Shown in pieces: positions 43,544 to 44,017 of a stretch of DNA of 44,017 nucleotides. This DNA is from Hydrogenophaga sp. (GTDB lineage: Bacteria; Pseudomonadota; Gammaproteobacteria; Burkholderiales; Burkholderiaceae_C), in assembly GCA_030696525.1 (NCBI GenBank), contig JAUYSB010000216.1, forward strand, positions 1-44,017, given 5' to 3'. The notes below the pieces were generated by a model that did no database searches, was not told the DNA's origin, and saw nothing but the letters and a program-made list of their open reading frames with translations. The translations under genes and the position numbers were made by a program. Numbering within the stretch: the stretch's first letter is position 1; each line of letters starts with the position of its first letter.

Positions 43544-44017
43544 ATGAAAATCGCTCAAGAAATCCGCGCCGGCAACGTCATCATGCACGGCAAGGACCCG
43601 ATGATCGTCCTGAAAACCGAATACGCCCGTGGCGGCCGCGGTGCCGCCACCGTGCGCATGAAGCTCAAGGCCCTGCTGAACAACATGGGCACCGAAGTCG
43701 TCTTCAAGGCCGACGACAAGATGGACCAGATCATCCTGGAACACAAGGAGTGCACCTACTCCTACTTCGCCGACCCGATGTACGTGTTCATGGACACCGA
43801 GTACAACCAGTACGAAGTCGAAGCCGAGAACATGGGCGACGCCCTGAACTACCTTGAAGACGGCATGACCGTCGAAGTGGTGTTCTACGACGGCAAGGCC
43901 ATCTCGGTCGAACTGCCCACTAGCGTCGAGCGCGTGATCACCTGGACCGAACCCGCCGTCAAGGGCGACACCTCGGGCAAGGTGCTCAAGCCGGCCAAGA
44001 TCGCCACCGGTTTCGAA
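43544..44017 (+). CDS. efp: Elongation factor P (C-terminus cut by window edge)
   Basis: The first 158 residues of EF-P, which rescues ribosomes stalled at polyproline, are visible. The N-terminal KOW-like domain (1-65) carries Arg32 in [14 protein letters not shown], the residue rhamnosylated by EarP; this is the Arg type of EF-P and not the Lys type. The two OB domains follow ([57 protein letters not shown]). About 26 residues are missing at the window edge. The 206-bp gap before it should contain its promoter, with a possible -10 at 43335. Confidence 0.97.
   Translation, partial: MKIAQEIRAGNVIMHGKDPMIVLKTEYARGGRGAATVRMKLKALLNNMGTEVVFKADDKMDQIILEHKECTYSYFADPMYVFMDTEYNQYEVEAENMGDALNYLEDGMTVEVVFYDGKAISVELPTSVERVITWTEPAVKGDTSGKVLKPAKIATGFE

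Overview
The window reads as a chromosomal segment of a high-GC betaproteobacterium. The likeliest placement is Burkholderiales, family Comamonadaceae, possibly Hydrogenophaga-like. This is inferred from strong G/C bias at third codon positions, several Bug/TctC-type solute receptors, an Entner-Doudoroff cluster, an EarP/EF-P(Arg32) pair, and small BON, glycine-zipper and DUF3309 proteins. No insertion sequence, integrase, phage gene or CRISPR array was seen. Two genes are cut by the window edges: tctC at the left and efp at the right.

Layout. 1-3.5 kb: a tricarboxylate receptor gene (tctC) diverges from its two-component system tctD-tctE, followed by an Hsp15-like gene. 3.6-6.6 kb: a GAF-PAS-GGDEF-EAL protein. 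6.7-13.1 kb: a glucose catabolism operon zwf-pgl-edd-eda-pgi behind a palindrome-bearing promoter region. 13.1-14.3 kb: a convergent D-amino-acid dehydrogenase-like gene. 14.3-21.3 kb: an envelope/stress island with two BON-domain genes, a beta/gamma-crystallin plus glycine-zipper protein, a glycine-zipper lipoprotein, an AI-2E-type permease, a DUF3309 peptide and three Crp/Fnr-like regulators. 21.4-29.7 kb: two secreted hydrolases, a LysR regulator, a Bug receptor, a 5'-truncated gene remnant, a fourth Crp/Fnr-like regulator, a PQQ-type sugar dehydrogenase and small proteins. 29.8-32.5 kb: tRNA-His, ppiD, tRNA-Val and an HU gene. 32.5-37 kb: a tartrate-dehydrogenase-like gene and a fluoroacetate-dehalogenase-like gene with a divergent LysR gene, then an EamA exporter and pgsA. 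37-44 kb: uvrC diverging from earP, then a LysR/Bug/CoA-transferase module lying between earP and efp.

The most interesting signal is in the stress island. A 16-bp Crp-geometry palindrome, consensus TGTNCGNNNNCGNACA, recurs nine times in promoter regions there and once more near 29.76 kb. In most copies a -10-like hexamer of form NA(C/A)A(C/G)T starts 21 bp after the site (20-22 bp in two). That is the spacing of class II Crp activation, and three genes start exactly 70 bp after their site. The sites precede both BON genes, the glycine-zipper lipoprotein, the permease, DUF3309, a tryptophan/arginine-rich secreted protein and at least two of the regulators. All four regulators share a C-terminal CxCY motif, and one appears to start at an AUU codon behind a good Shine-Dalgarno. 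This looks like an undescribed, partly self-regulating envelope-stress regulon. Everything here is from reading the sequence; no search or alignment was run.
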